From contig WACJ01000104.1 of assembly GCA_008973525.1 (NCBI GenBank), forward strand, positions 434,001 to 498,000: DNA of 64,000 nucleotides, given 5' to 3'. Both the position numbers and the translations under genes were made by a program. Each line of letters starts with the position of its first letter. The first letter of the stretch is position 1. This document shows positions 36,801-44,800 of the stretch, piece by piece. The notes beneath the pieces are model-generated. The model searched no databases, was not told the DNA's origin, and was given only the letters and a program-made list of their open reading frames with translations. The DNA comes from Stenopsyche tienmushanensis. Its lineage: Eukaryota; Arthropoda; Insecta; Trichoptera; Stenopsychidae.

Positions 36801-39800
36801 TTTCGCAATGAAATATGTACTTTATTGAATTCACATAGTCTCGTTGGGTTGACCATATTTTTAAGCATCATTTTTATGGTCAGTCAAACGAGTACCTTTG
36901 TAGTTTTTTTATTTAATGTTGTTGTTTTTACATTTTTAATGCAACACACGTCGCCTCAAGCATTCAAAATGATCGATGATCTTCAAGAAAAAGTGTTAAC
37001 ATCCAACAGATTGATTCCACTGATCTCAAAAGATGCATCTAGTTTGGGATGACCCTCAAGCTTCCATAGTAATATACTCCAGTTGAATCAGATAAATATA
37101 AATCTACGATCCAGACGATCAGATCAGATTGCAAATGGGAATGATTGGATAGTGTAAAATAAAGTGTAAACGTGAGCAGCCGCTTTTGGTATACATCTGA
37201 CTCCAGTGAATGGGGTGCTCTTGAAATGAATTGCCGACACAAGAAGAGTGGCCCTCGAAGCAATGATGGCACAAAGTCAGTGGGTTTCCAAAGTGTGAGT
37301 ATTTATAAGCTTCTTGGGCGACCATGACGCCAAATTTACGATAGTCGCTTGCATCAGAAGTGTGCCAAGCGCTCTCGGTCAGTGGCCTCATTTCAAAATG
37401 TGTCGCAAGTCACTTCACCACCACCTGCATAAAAGCCAAAACAATTCTAACCTTCGGCGTCGGAAGAACGAGTTCTGCCCACTTTCAACTAATTCTTAAC
37501 GTTCTGGGAGAGGAGTTTCCTGCGAATGACCTTTTAAATCAGCACTAATCACTTACGGGAACTTCCCGTCTTTCATAATTGTGAGAAAAACCTTGTGCAT
37601 CGCAAGAGCAGGGCATCGGCGCCATCGATGATCCATTGCTAATGACCTCAATAAAACGACGATGTGGTATACAGCTTGCCCAAAAAATATCGAATTTCCC
37701 CGATTAAATCTTTCATACTTTATTATGGTGTCAGAACAGGGTTCATTCTCGGTCTTATAGAATAACTTTATCGGTTCAACTTTAACTAATTTTATACTCA
37801 TCCCCAGCTGATAATCTCTCCGGGACCAAGTATTGGGACAAAAAACTCAAGTGTCAAAACTGCAACATCAGTCGATTGGATATAGAATATACTATTTATA
37901 CTCTGGTGTAATTTTATCCCATTCTTCCATTCGAATAAATCTCAATTATGTTCAACGGGGTGAGTATCCTCAATTGTTTAGGAGCGTTATAGAACTGTAA
38001 CCTTTTAATACTGACAATATGCTTTAGGTCACTGTCGTAATGGAATTGATGTTGGTTAGCTGATGCTAGTTTCTTAGGATTTTAAACAATATTAATGAAA
38101 AGCTTGATTGCTAGTAATACGAGGGATAATTTCAAAGATTTATAGAAGTAATAAAAAAAACAGCATTAATTGCAGTAGATGGACAAATGTATCAGCACAA
38201 CTATAATGGTAAACGATTGGACAACATTAAAGAATATTAACATTTAACAATCACTAGGAATAAATCTTGAAGTTGTATCACGTTGAAAAACATGGAATGA
38301 ATTCGCTTAAAATGAAGAAAATGGAGACGATTGCTGAGTCAATCAAAACCTTTTATAGTCATAGAAGATTCGATTACCTGAGATATAATGACCAATGGTC
38401 TTGCAATGCTTTAAACATCAAACATTTTATTATTATTTCTGATATTGTTCCTGTGAATGGCTCTGTCCTGATTATACAAAAATATTTATGCTTGGAAAGA
38501 TCCAGCATATGCAAAATAAAAGTTAGGCGAGGCAAAGCTGCCTAGCAATGAACAAACCCAAAAAAATACATATCATAAAGATTAGGAACTGAAATTTAGA
38601 GAAGAACCATTAGATGTGATGCAACAATACTGATATCTATATCACTTGGAATTTGGCATTAATAAGGCTTATATACCAATGATTTCTAGCTTTTTTGGAT
38701 CTATGCCAAACTACGAAAGGACGAGATCAGAAGAATGCACTAGTAACTCCCATCCAAAGTCCCAGTTCTTGATGGTATTTTTCGTTGAATGGAGTCTCGC
38801 ATTGTCGTGTTGCAAGATGACGTTATGAGTAGGGAATCCAATCCCGGGATTACCTTTCTCTACCGGTGATGTATTTACTACACCTCGACTCTAATAATGG
38901 GAATATCGATATGAAATATAATAGATACAGAGTTCAGAATTTTTGTACTCCTCCTTAATATAATTACGAATCACATCGAAGTATTATAGTATATGAGTAT
39001 TCATCTGCAGCGACGGAAATAAATAATTTGCCGAGAAATCGGGAATTTTGCGAGTTTTAGTCCGTGTCTCGGCAGAAAGGAATTTTATCAGTCACATTGA
39101 TGGTATTATATGAAAATGGAGGCTCACGCGGTCATCAACTCGAACTAGCATTTAAATATCTGATGATGATACCTCTAACGAGCGTGCATTTTCAGCAGCA
39201 GGTTGCCTCAATGCCCAGGCTTGTTATCAATCAGAATAGGGTAGATTGTGCGCAGGCTACAATCATACACTACCGACAGTGAGTTTGGAAACGCTTAATA
39301 CTCTACAATATTTGATGTGTAAGTCTTTTCATTTCCAAATCACTCATTTGGGTTTCTTTGACGCTACACGTCTATAAAGTCTGCATGAATTCAATTTGAC
39401 GCATATAAAAAATGACTCATTAGATGACCTGATTTCATTGAATAATGCGGTCAAATGAGGAGCTGTAAAACGACATTTTTTTTTTGGGCGATAATAAAAT
39501 AAAGTTATCCTCGGCGTTCGTAATAGATTATGGGCGGTCCGGTCTTTTTCCGTCCTACAAAGTCATAGTCGCCTGGCGTTATCTAATGATATAATGCACC
39601 CCCACGATGGAAATATTCATTTTTTAGCAATGCCTTCGAATTTTTAACAATGTACATTCATTTTAAAATGTAGCTAAACACTCAATAAACAAAACAAATT
39701 ACGTTTTTTGCAATCAAACTTATTATACAAGCAGGTGCTTTTGGTTCTCGATCGATTCTGCGAAGCGTCGATTTGGATGCAGATTGGCGGGTTTTGTTTG

Positions 39801-42800
39801 GACTTTGAATGCTCAAAACAATAAAATGGATGAGTTTGCATCGCATCAATGGCAAGTTCAACAAAAGTGGCGCCGAATCCACCGTGACGAATAATAGTCG
39901 AGAGACGGCACGCGTGCTCCAATTGCTCTGCTATGCGGAGGACAAACATTGGATAACATCTAATCTTAGCTGGAATTGCCGAAATGTAAGCACTGCAGGT
40001 GGGTATCTAAAACAATTGTGGAAACGTCGCGTGTGGTGAACCACACGTCCGAGAATATATTGGCCGAAAAACGGAAATAACATCCTTGTGATTCGAGTCT
40101 TTTTTTGGCGGGCTTCTGGTCAGATTTATGTGGTCGATGGAGATGCGCTTTTAAAACTCAATTAAGAGTTCATATCTGACTACATTAGGCAATGCCTCAG
40201 CAGATGTATGTGGAGGAAAACTATTAATTTCTATATTTAGAAAGTATGATTGGTCTAATAGCAAGAGGATGGCGCTCATCCATTTGGGGAGCGATCGTTT
40301 ATTTTTCTCGGGCTAAAAAAAGAAAAATAACATTCTGGCTGAGTTTCGCTGATAGATCTGATGCATAGGAGTATTGCCAAAGTGCGCTCAATGACGTCAG
40401 GATATAACGCCTTCTAGTCGACCTCCACAACAATTGTGCCAAAACTTCACTAATGCAATCGTCCAATTGACTTTCTTCCATTTTTTTTGTGCAAGACCTT
40501 TCTATATGTAAATATTTAGTGCGCGCGCAACCAGAATATTAGGCCAAAGTTTACATGCTTTAAAATTTCGTTATGACGACACGTTATAACCAAAACTGGC
40601 AATCGAGGAATCTCATTCAATTTAACTAACAAAGGAAACGGAAGTCAAAGACAAACAATCAAAATAAGGGACGTCGACAATATAGAGTTTGTTGTCTTTT
40701 GTCGTTTTAAATGGAAACAAAAGTACACGCGGCGGCGCTGCATGTATTTTTTTAAAATGGTGTTCATTTTTATCTCCAACCGATGATTATTACCTAGATT
40801 TGGCAAAACAATAAAGATTTTTCAAAAGAAACAACTGAAGAAATCCGCAAAAATGAACATATTTCGCCAATAATCAAACTAAATGAGTAATATGATGACG
40901 AAGAAACATTGCGTAATATATGCATTACTTCATAAATATAGTTTTCTTATTTATAAAAAGAAAATGTTGCGGTTGTTATATTTTTGCCTGATTAGAAGGA
41001 ATGTCAGATTTATTATTATCATCGTTTTGTTTATCGAAAGTTTCACATGCTATTAAAAAACAATACACAATGAGGAATAGGACGAACTTTCAGAGAAATG
41101 ATTCGTTTGTGCAAAAATCTACAAGTTTGAAAGGAGCGCGAACCGGTTGGGTTGCACTACCGTAACGTTATGAAAGCATCTCGAATAGAATGCGCAAACC
41201 TACCAAAATATGCCATAATATTTAAGCTAAATAATGTTAAAAAAAGATAAATGCATACAATCGTTTGAATCGCATTATGGCTGCATAAATATTTATTTCA
41301 GCTGTAATCATCATCTTCCCATAGTGGACTACGATTGGCAATCGGAGGAGATATATTTGATCCGACAATCCGATCCATAATTTATCAGAATCTGCGCTGC
41401 AATGTCACACGCGCTTAATTATTATTTGAAAATAAACGCAATAGTACGCGGTTTATTGCTTTTAAGCCATGTGTAGCGCGGGCTGAAAGACTAGGATTGG
41501 AAAGCATGCACAACCTCCGTATTGCGCGCGCATCCTTCCTCTCCCGGTCCCCGCGGTTACGCTTCAATTCATCAGACCAATAGGCGCCAACATGGTGCAT
41601 CCGTTAAACGTCTCGCAAAACAAATAATGCTTGTAATATTCAAAAATGTTCACGGAGGTGCGCACAACATATCCCTAATGTTTCATCGCAATATGATGAA
41701 TAGTATGGGATCGTATACGAGACGAACGGACTGCAAACTTTGTTTTTTACTGTGTTGATTATGTCGAATTTTGTGAAAACTAAGCAACATTTACAGGAGG
41801 TTTTAATTTTCTGCTTTGATTGGAAGAAAAGTGCAGCTGAAGCGCATCAAATGCTTATGGAAGTATACAGTGACGATGCTCCAACTGATAAATCATGTAG
41901 TCGACGTTTCAAGAATGGTGATTTCAGCGTTGAAGGTCCGAGTCAAACGCAAGAGGAGCATGCAGAATCAACAGGCAGTTTCTGTTTGATTTAAATCCAT
42001 GGGAATGATTCAAAAGTAAAGCGATTGGGTGCCTCATGAACTGATACCGAGAAATGTTGAAAGGGACTTTTCACTTAGATTCAAAGGCAACAAAGAAAGA
42101 GTTTTTTACATCAGATTGTGACTGGGGATGAGAAACGAATACTCTACAACCCCGAAAAGAAGAAAATAGGATGCTAGGCCCGGTCAATCGTTGCCATCGA
42201 CCTCAACATCAACACCGAAGACAAGTATTCAAGATTCGAAGATCATGCTGTATAAAATGTTATTAAATAATGTTGAAAAGATGATCGTTAGCCTAAAAGT
42301 GTGATCACTTCACTGTAGTAATGGGCATGCCAGTAAACCACGCACAAGAAACCACGCTCGTGGAATCCGCCTATTAGATCACCTCTAAAAACGAAACATT
42401 ATTTTCGAGATGGAATTCGAAAATAATTTATTTTCGAAACAAATGCATTTTTGACCACAAAAACGGACCGAATTAAGTAGTATATATATATATTTGCACG
42501 CATGAATCATTATTTCTAGCAACTAACGTGAATCTTTCCAATTCAACGTTAATTTCATGCATATAATCACTGTCGTCACTGCTTTTTTGGCACTTTTAAT
42601 AGCTATCACTTTTGCATAAAAACATTACCAATGAAGCCGTTCTCAAGTGCGCACTTCAAGGGTCAATATCACCATGTCAAGTGCTAATCTGGTCAATAAC
42701 CTCAGAGCCGTAACGAGGGTATGAAACGCCCGTGGCAAGTATATAACTCCCCTTCCCCCATTATAAATGCAATATATTAAATGTTTTAAAACAATAAACA

Positions 42801-43477
42801 AAGATAGTCCCAAGAGTACCCGATCTAACGTATAGATGGCGGTTACTGTTTTAAAAATATACTATAACAGAAAGTGTCTAGACGCTACGTTGCTTCCGTG
42901 ATCACGCAGATCATAGAAAATGCCACAAAGGGCTCTAAAAGTAGCCACAAGGTTTGTATGTCCAATCGGTCCGTTTTTCAGACCGCTGATACGACGAATG
43001 AGTGCCTCGCGATCGGACGCTAACAACGAACGATAACAAACTCTCATTGTGAAACGAAGTCGTCTGAAGAAGACTGATCGGGTTAAATTTTACAAAAGGT
43101 CGAAAATTTTGTTGTCTTTATATTGTTGCGGGATAATTTCCGCCAAAAGTGCGGCGTGACGATACATAGACGTTGTTTACGCGACGCGATTCTGTAGTCG
43201 GCATCTGTCTTCGAGGAGTGCTGGTAATCGCTGCCAAGCTAATTTTAATCGACGATTTGTTTCGAATGCAAAAATTCCGATACCTCGGTGAATAGTATTC
43301 GGTTTGAACGTATGAAACCGTCTGTGAGAATTTTTTTAGGTTATGTTCGCAATGACAGGAGGAGAAAAGTAGAAACCAGCGGTACCTGGGCGTCGGTTCA
43401 GGGTGCGCCTGAAGAAGGGGCGTGTTGGAGCGCGATCTGGAGCGCGAGCGCAGGTTGTCCACCACTGATCCTTCCAT
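21576..43477 (-). CDS. koi: SUN-domain protein of the LINC complex (klaroid / SUN1-SUN2-like)
   Basis: Twelve coding exons on the minus strand: 43386-43477, 34408-34603, 30907-31190, 29765-30011, 29460-29685, 28219-28302, 27792-28069, 25369-25435, 24449-25123, 23053-23223, 21902-22014, 21576-21830. All use GT-AG sites with matching phases, giving 2688 nt and 895 residues. SUN proteins sit in the inner nuclear membrane and bind KASH proteins in the perinuclear space. Residues 1-362 are polar and nucleoplasmic (RSRSRS near 10-16); 363-379 is a leucine-rich membrane span after KKRK; about 561-625 looks coiled-coil; 710-890 is the SUN domain, led by DYALES. Cys725 in STRC matches the human SUN2 cysteine that bonds to KASH; Cys763 and Cys873 match the internal disulphide; GHPHHTCVYRFRVHG ends the fold. 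The long N-terminus fits klaroid better than the testis paralogue Spag4. Exon 1 is the least certain; introns hold many transposon relics. Confidence 0.9.
21902..22014 (-). CDS. koi: SUN gene exon 11
   Basis: Residues 774-811, VIKLHTRIYVTGFTLEHTPI then LSPTGRIDSAPKNFTVL. The TLEH and SAPK(D/N)F motifs are diagnostic of SUN domains. Donor is TTG-GTAACA, acceptor TTCTAG. Confidence 0.93.
22257..22420. mobile_element. pogo/Tigger-like MITE, copy 2 (SUN intron)
   Basis: Starts TA-CAGTCAACCCTCCTATAG at 22257 and ends near TATAGCGTGGTCGCTATA with a decayed right tip. Internal words (ACGTAAGCAACGG, TTAGTCACTTGTTA) match the copies at 18735 and 60351. Confidence 0.65.
23053..23223 (-). CDS. koi: SUN gene exon 10 (KASH-binding region)
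   Basis: Residues 717-773: GGQVISTRCSESYQPRTAVY, then GIPVWYPSNSPRTVL and GECWAFQGFPGYL. It contains the KASH-lid segment and the cysteine expected to bridge to the KASH peptide. Phases 1/1 join exons 9 and 11 without loss. Confidence 0.95.
   Translation of the reverse strand, partial: AVKLYQPDAVNHINREQLFIRCLEFRYGIHQIRREQFLCLELRPENAGHSKDFLDI
23377..23411 (+). mobile_element. mariner-type terminal inverted repeat, solo
   Basis: TA-CGAGGGCAGTCCTAGAAGTA has the form of a mariner tip (compare TACGAGGTGGTCCCAAAAGT at 58410). No partner end or transposase is visible nearby. Confidence 0.45.
23435..24115 (+). mobile_element. RTE/CR1-like LINE reverse-transcriptase relic in SUN intron
   Basis: In one nearly continuous frame: CSDYSGVSILNIAYKLFARA, LLGEYQCGFRSGRSTVD, stop, INLCKAYDGINREKFWRIML, GCPLPLLLNIALEAIMREAG, HLVFAGNIDVV (decayed FADD box) and KIYKTLIRPVVIYEVETWT. 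These are ordered reverse-transcriptase motifs of an arthropod non-LTR element. It is opposite in strand to the host gene, so it is not part of the SUN transcript. Confidence 0.85.
24449..25123 (-). CDS. koi: SUN gene exon 9 (luminal coiled coil)
   Basis: Residues 492-716. Contains a leucine-heptad stretch (DLIDKLNLEIESLKEKLVAN) and ends LYDADKTGKVDYALESA, the conserved helix leading into SUN domains, with the last Gly codon split. The acceptor is TTTCTTTGCAG, the donor GGCAG-GTAAAT. Confidence 0.95.
25281..25311 (-). CDS. Possible alternative first exon of the SUN gene
   Basis: ATG at 25311-25309 opens MAIENSDCKF and reaches a donor GTAATG with the same phase (1) as exon 8, so it would join exon 9 in frame. 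A pyrimidine tract (CCTTCCCTCTC) lies just upstream, so it could instead be a cassette exon. If used as a start, the product lacks the nucleoplasmic part and the membrane span. Speculative: 31 coding bases only. Confidence 0.3.
25369..25435 (-). CDS. koi: SUN gene exon 8
   Basis: A small 67-bp exon between TTTCTCTAG and GTGAGT encodes HSCDKHDDFEAIKYFIGSEK plus IF (residues 470-491). It was chosen because both phases fit exons 7 and 9 and the splice sites are strong. Confidence 0.75.
26230..26390 (+). mobile_element. R1-like LINE C-terminal fragment E
   Basis: SNREAFFRCVSGQKFGPVGH followed by GNFVANYF is the same C-terminal tail as in the copies at 31486, 42862, 58640 and 61850. It has a short open frame from 26102 but no reverse transcriptase. 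Confidence 0.65.
26430..26550 (+). mobile_element. Helitron-like fragment
   Basis: TTGTCTGTATGTATTGAATA-CGCTCCTACACACATCCGATTC resembles the 5' head at 1991 and 2385 (CTCGTATGGGCTCCCATAG, CGATTGCAATGAAA). Weak, partial match. Confidence 0.4.
26640..27710. other. SUN intron sequence, no further exon seen
   Basis: AT-rich intron DNA between exons 7 and 8. I looked for reverse-strand exons with compatible phases and found none. Confidence 0.4.
27792..28069 (-). CDS. koi: SUN gene exon 7 (juxtamembrane luminal segment)
   Basis: Residues 377-469: FIYTYPETLDNIPPIDIPSL and on to YKTVAGDKLYQ. Acceptor CTTTACAG is strong; the donor CAG-GTTATA is non-ideal but the only one in the right phase. Reading past the donor adds 25 residues to a stop at 27714. 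Confidence 0.8.
28219..28302 (-). CDS. koi: SUN gene exon 6 (transmembrane segment)
   Basis: Residues 349-376: IFTTVKETAKKRKW then LILFFLLLLLPLL. Positive residues before the leucine run place the N-terminus in the nucleoplasm. Flanked by TATTTTAG and GTAAGT. Confidence 0.92.
28400..29060 (+). mobile_element. R1-like LINE C-terminal relic in SUN intron
   Basis: Broken frames give CKLSFRKHTEVTMQKAASEI, LMSNIGGPKPCRRIINYVIH, SILLYGAP, AYRTVSEDVVLVIAE and VLTDHGYFGVYL, followed by CQHCQVE. These are the thumb and post-RT zinc-knuckle region of R1-type retrotransposons (compare R1 'LLYGAPVWA...AYRTVSE'). Confidence 0.8.
29460..29685 (-). CDS. koi: SUN gene exon 5
   Basis: Residues 274-348: NLIDSDYDETDTYASRYAAS, then RWWITRLLISILTTITTATT, a moderately hydrophobic stretch as found in other SUN N-termini, and SAYSENK. 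Bounded by TTTTTTAG and GTAAGT. Confidence 0.9.
29765..30011 (-). CDS. koi: SUN gene exon 4
   Basis: Residues 191-273: KYPKTDYTYSHLSRDRVELA, MSRLSLAQYRQGASVYNGGL and CQELRQRKNTETTYSQ. Nucleoplasmic and polar. Bounded by TATTTTCAG and GTAAGC; phases agree with exons 3 and 5. Confidence 0.9.
30783..30880 (+). repeat. Hairpin-bearing dispersed repeat, copy 3
   Basis: CACTAATCATTAGTTTCACA-GACTACAGATC, then ATAAATAAAC and GCGTGTGTA, a shortened copy of the 9361 and 20400 repeats. Confidence 0.55.
30907..31190 (-). CDS. koi: SUN gene exon 3
   Basis: Residues 97-190, rich in Ser, Thr and Asn: NIKNYSYEYEQTTSTHTSSW and SRLSSSCSVASNESFAES. Likely a disordered nucleoplasmic segment. Bounded by TCTTCAACAG and GTGAGT. 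Confidence 0.88.
31486..32242 (+). mobile_element. R1-like LINE 3' end, copy A, with 3'UTR
   Basis: Frameshifted coding tail (WQEKWSAS, CPGGDPFMDADHVLWTCSGM, GLKFGPVGHGNLVV) is followed by an untranslated tail. That tail (CCCCCTACGCTCAGAGCGCA to GATGAGGGTTCCCAC) also appears, reverse-complemented, at 61850-62080, fixing the 3' end of the family. Confidence 0.75.
32885..32901. repeat. GT microsatellite
   Basis: A run of eight to nine GT dinucleotides in the SUN intron. Confidence 0.8.
33125..33480 (+). repeat. CATCAT-headed dispersed repeat, copy 1
   Basis: Starts (CAT)n AGTGCAGCCACAAATAGTCC-ACTGCAGAACTT and continues CACCTCCTCATTCACTCAAT-ATTGAAGGTAGCAT, CGCGATTGTCTCGAT. The same order of blocks is found at 46419, 52327 and 55010. 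No coding capacity; possibly a SINE or a LINE 3' tail. Confidence 0.7.
33536..33690 (+). mobile_element. Helitron-like non-autonomous copy with 3' hairpin
   Basis: TCGATTGCAATGAAACTTTG to GTACAATTTGTTTTGT matches the 1991 head. It ends with the perfect 9-bp hairpin ACCTGGCAT-TGCAATGC-ATGCCAGGT (33649-33674), then ACTCACTAA followed by T. A hairpin about 6 bp before a CTAA end is the classic Helitron 3' terminus. Confidence 0.65.
33691..34407. other. SUN intron 2 sequence, nothing recognised
   Basis: AT-rich; small frames at 34023-34211 are hydrophobic but show no family or splice support. Confidence 0.35.
34408..34603 (-). CDS. koi: SUN gene exon 2
   Basis: Residues 31-96: LTEFETVPENEPEIFTSPPA then KQKSTIIEQGNENSNFTLAN, acidic and polar. 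Acceptor TTTTTTGATTTACAG, donor CACAG-GTTTGT; phase 2 in, phase 0 out. Confidence 0.85.
35754..35960 (+). repeat. Dispersed repeat, copy 2 (of the 5291 family)
   Basis: CTTTGATGAGTATGCACTCA at the head and GTGCCAAAAATACGTGCCGT plus GCTTAGAAAAGTTATAAAAA at the tail, as at 5291-5650. Confidence 0.65.
36000..36210 (+). mobile_element. mariner transposase fragment
   Basis: PRKVMLCEIVHFELLPNNE, YFQQLE, then after a frameshift NIILHHDNARLHSAKN. HHDNAR carries the second catalytic Asp of mariner transposases. Broken. Confidence 0.8.
36690..36880 (-). mobile_element. hAT transposase dimerisation-domain relic
   Basis: Minus strand KAKNILRTVAISSAKAERLF followed by SIVNII fits the hAT C-terminal signature (SxSAERxFS). 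Only about 60 codons remain open. Confidence 0.7.
38650..38830 (-). mobile_element. mariner transposase fragment
   Basis: Minus strand NVILQHDNARLHSTKNTIKN then DFGWELLVHSSD is the second catalytic block and following helix of a mariner transposase. A possible tip (TACGAGGGATAATTTCAAAG) lies at 38117. Confidence 0.75.
38852..39262 (+). mobile_element. hAT-derived dispersed repeat, copy 1
   Basis: TACCGGTGATGTATTTACTA to the decayed dimerisation motif YLMMIPLTS and, in another frame, AFSAAG. The same 400-bp unit is at 47266 and 63741. A CCCGGGAT word precedes this copy and the one at 47266. Confidence 0.75.
39480..40480. other. SUN intron 1, unassigned GC-richer stretch
   Basis: Overlapping short frames on both strands (39674-40481) show no recognisable domain and no usable splice phases. 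Confidence 0.3.
41400..41725 (-). mobile_element. Helitron-like fragment, inverted copy
   Basis: The reverse complement reads GTTTAACGGATGCACCAT and GATGCGCGCGCAATACGG, as at 2160-2275, preceded by an eroded head (CTCGTATACGATCCCATA). Confidence 0.65.
41758..42270 (+). mobile_element. mariner transposase pseudogene
   Basis: N-terminal helix-turn-helix KTKQHLQEVLIFCFDWKKSA then RRFKNGDFSVE, later HELIPRNVER, QIVTGDEKRILYNPEKKK and PKTSIQDSKIML. Order and content are mariner, including the first catalytic block TGDEK. Interrupted by several stops and frameshifts. Confidence 0.85.
42862..43047 (-). mobile_element. R1-like LINE C-terminal fragment D
   Basis: Minus strand ASDREALIRRISGLKNGPIG then HTNLVATFRALCGIFYD, the best preserved copy of the family's last protein segment. 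Confidence 0.7.
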
Positions 43478-44800
43478 TTTCAAATGTCAGCGCTCATCTC
43501 CGCCTTTTGCACATAAGCTCACACTCGGCGGCCTTACCCCTAATACACTTTCACACGTCACTCGCGGAGGGATCCGCACACGCTCTGCGAATACAACACC
43601 AGTTATCATATACGATTCATATTATTGAGCGCCCGAATCGATACATTTATTTACAAACGAACCCACGCAGATTGCGTGCAAATTCGTCGTTAAATGCCGC
43701 GGTATTCAATAAATCCGAATTAATTCGCTCCGTATAAGGATATACGGTCGTCGGTCACGCGATGCATGCCGATTAGAAGCAGGATATCGATCGAATGCCG
43801 AAAAGCGTCGGCTGCGGTGTTATTCAAATCGTTGCCGGAATATAGACAGCGATTTGCGATCGAATATGGTAGCGGTTAATTCAAATCGTCTTTTATAATG
43901 CGAATTGTGACCGTCCGCGGCGCTGAAGGTCGACGTCGCGACGGGCGATTTTATTCGAAATTGCCATGGCGGGAAAAGCGCACTTTTCGTCCGTTACGTC
44001 GATGATCTCACGTATGCTTATGGATTATCTACGCTTTTATCGGCTTATCATCGCTATCTACAGAAATATTTATATGCGTATTCAAATATAATAAACAACG
44101 CGTTCCCGTTGTGAATTTTAAAAAAATGAAAAATGCATTGGGGCTAAACCGCAACGGGTCGCCAGCGGTGCACCCACAGGTCGGTCGGATTCATAACATA
44201 ACCTCAAAGCGACCACTTCCGCTTATCTATTATTTATTTATGCGTATGCCGGTTTTGAATGAATTTATTTCGGACGTTGCGTTACGTCAACAACGTCGGA
44301 CTTCGGGGGCGTTTTGGTTCCGGGCCGCCGATTGATTGTTTCGATTCGACAGCGGATGCTGCGTCTAGACGAAGCACTTCCGGGTTTGCAGATTGCAATC
44401 GAACGCGGAGCGTGAATCAGAAGATCGTGAGAAGTTTGGGGTATTTTGAGCGTCGGCACGTCATATAACCTCACTCGGAAACGTCAACGACGAGACTTGA
44501 CTGAGAAACGGGAGGTCGAGATCCACGCGAAGGTCGAGGGAATCCGCGACCGCGAAGGTTCGCGTCGTCGAGAGGCGGCGCGCGAGGAGGGCGCACGCTC
44601 GCGTCAAAACCGACGGACGATAACCGATAGCGACGAGCGCCAAGTCAATACTGACCCGAAGACCGTTGCGAACGTAAATGACGTCATCCGGACTGGCGCA
44701 GCGCTCGCAGACCGTCGGCACGCGGACCGGCAACGCGCTAATGTTCTGTCAATCCACAGACGACGTCTACGATGGAGGCGAAGGAAATCCAATTATGCTA
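43130..44800. promoter_or_regulatory. CpG-richer tract, likely promoter of the SUN gene
   Basis: CpG dinucleotides are frequent here (CGCGCGAG, CGACGTCGCGACGG, GGCGGCGCGCG), in sharp contrast to the AT-rich surroundings. It spans SUN exon 1 and 1.3 kb upstream of it. A 120-codon Arg-rich frame at 44446-44808 looks like a by-product of this composition. Confidence 0.5.
43386..43477 (-). CDS. koi: SUN gene exon 1 (start of translation)
   Basis: ATG at 43477-43475 opens MEGSVVDNLRSRSRSRSNTP and ends EPTPR, with CCCAG-GTACCG as donor in phase 2, matching exon 2. It lies in CpG-richer DNA. Chosen because of phase, an Arg/Ser-rich start typical of SUN proteins, and promoter-like surroundings; other first exons are possible. 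Confidence 0.65.

Larger units (their letters stand above)
34604..43385 (-). other. koi: SUN gene intron 1 (8.8 kb), rich in transposon relics
   Basis: Holds the 35754 repeat, mariner pieces (36000-36210, 38650-38830, 41758-42270), hAT pieces (36690-36880, 38852-39262), a Helitron piece (41400-41725) and an R1-like LINE tail (42862-43047). No additional in-phase coding exon was recognised. Confidence 0.6.

Noticed and set aside
37039..37391. Minus-strand frames with several Cys and His
   Set aside because: Looked like a possible zinc-binding exon, but no splice phases fit the SUN gene and no family was recognised.
43386..43483. Start of SUN exon 1 at 43483
   Set aside because: That codon is TTG; the first ATG in frame is at 43477, so I used that.
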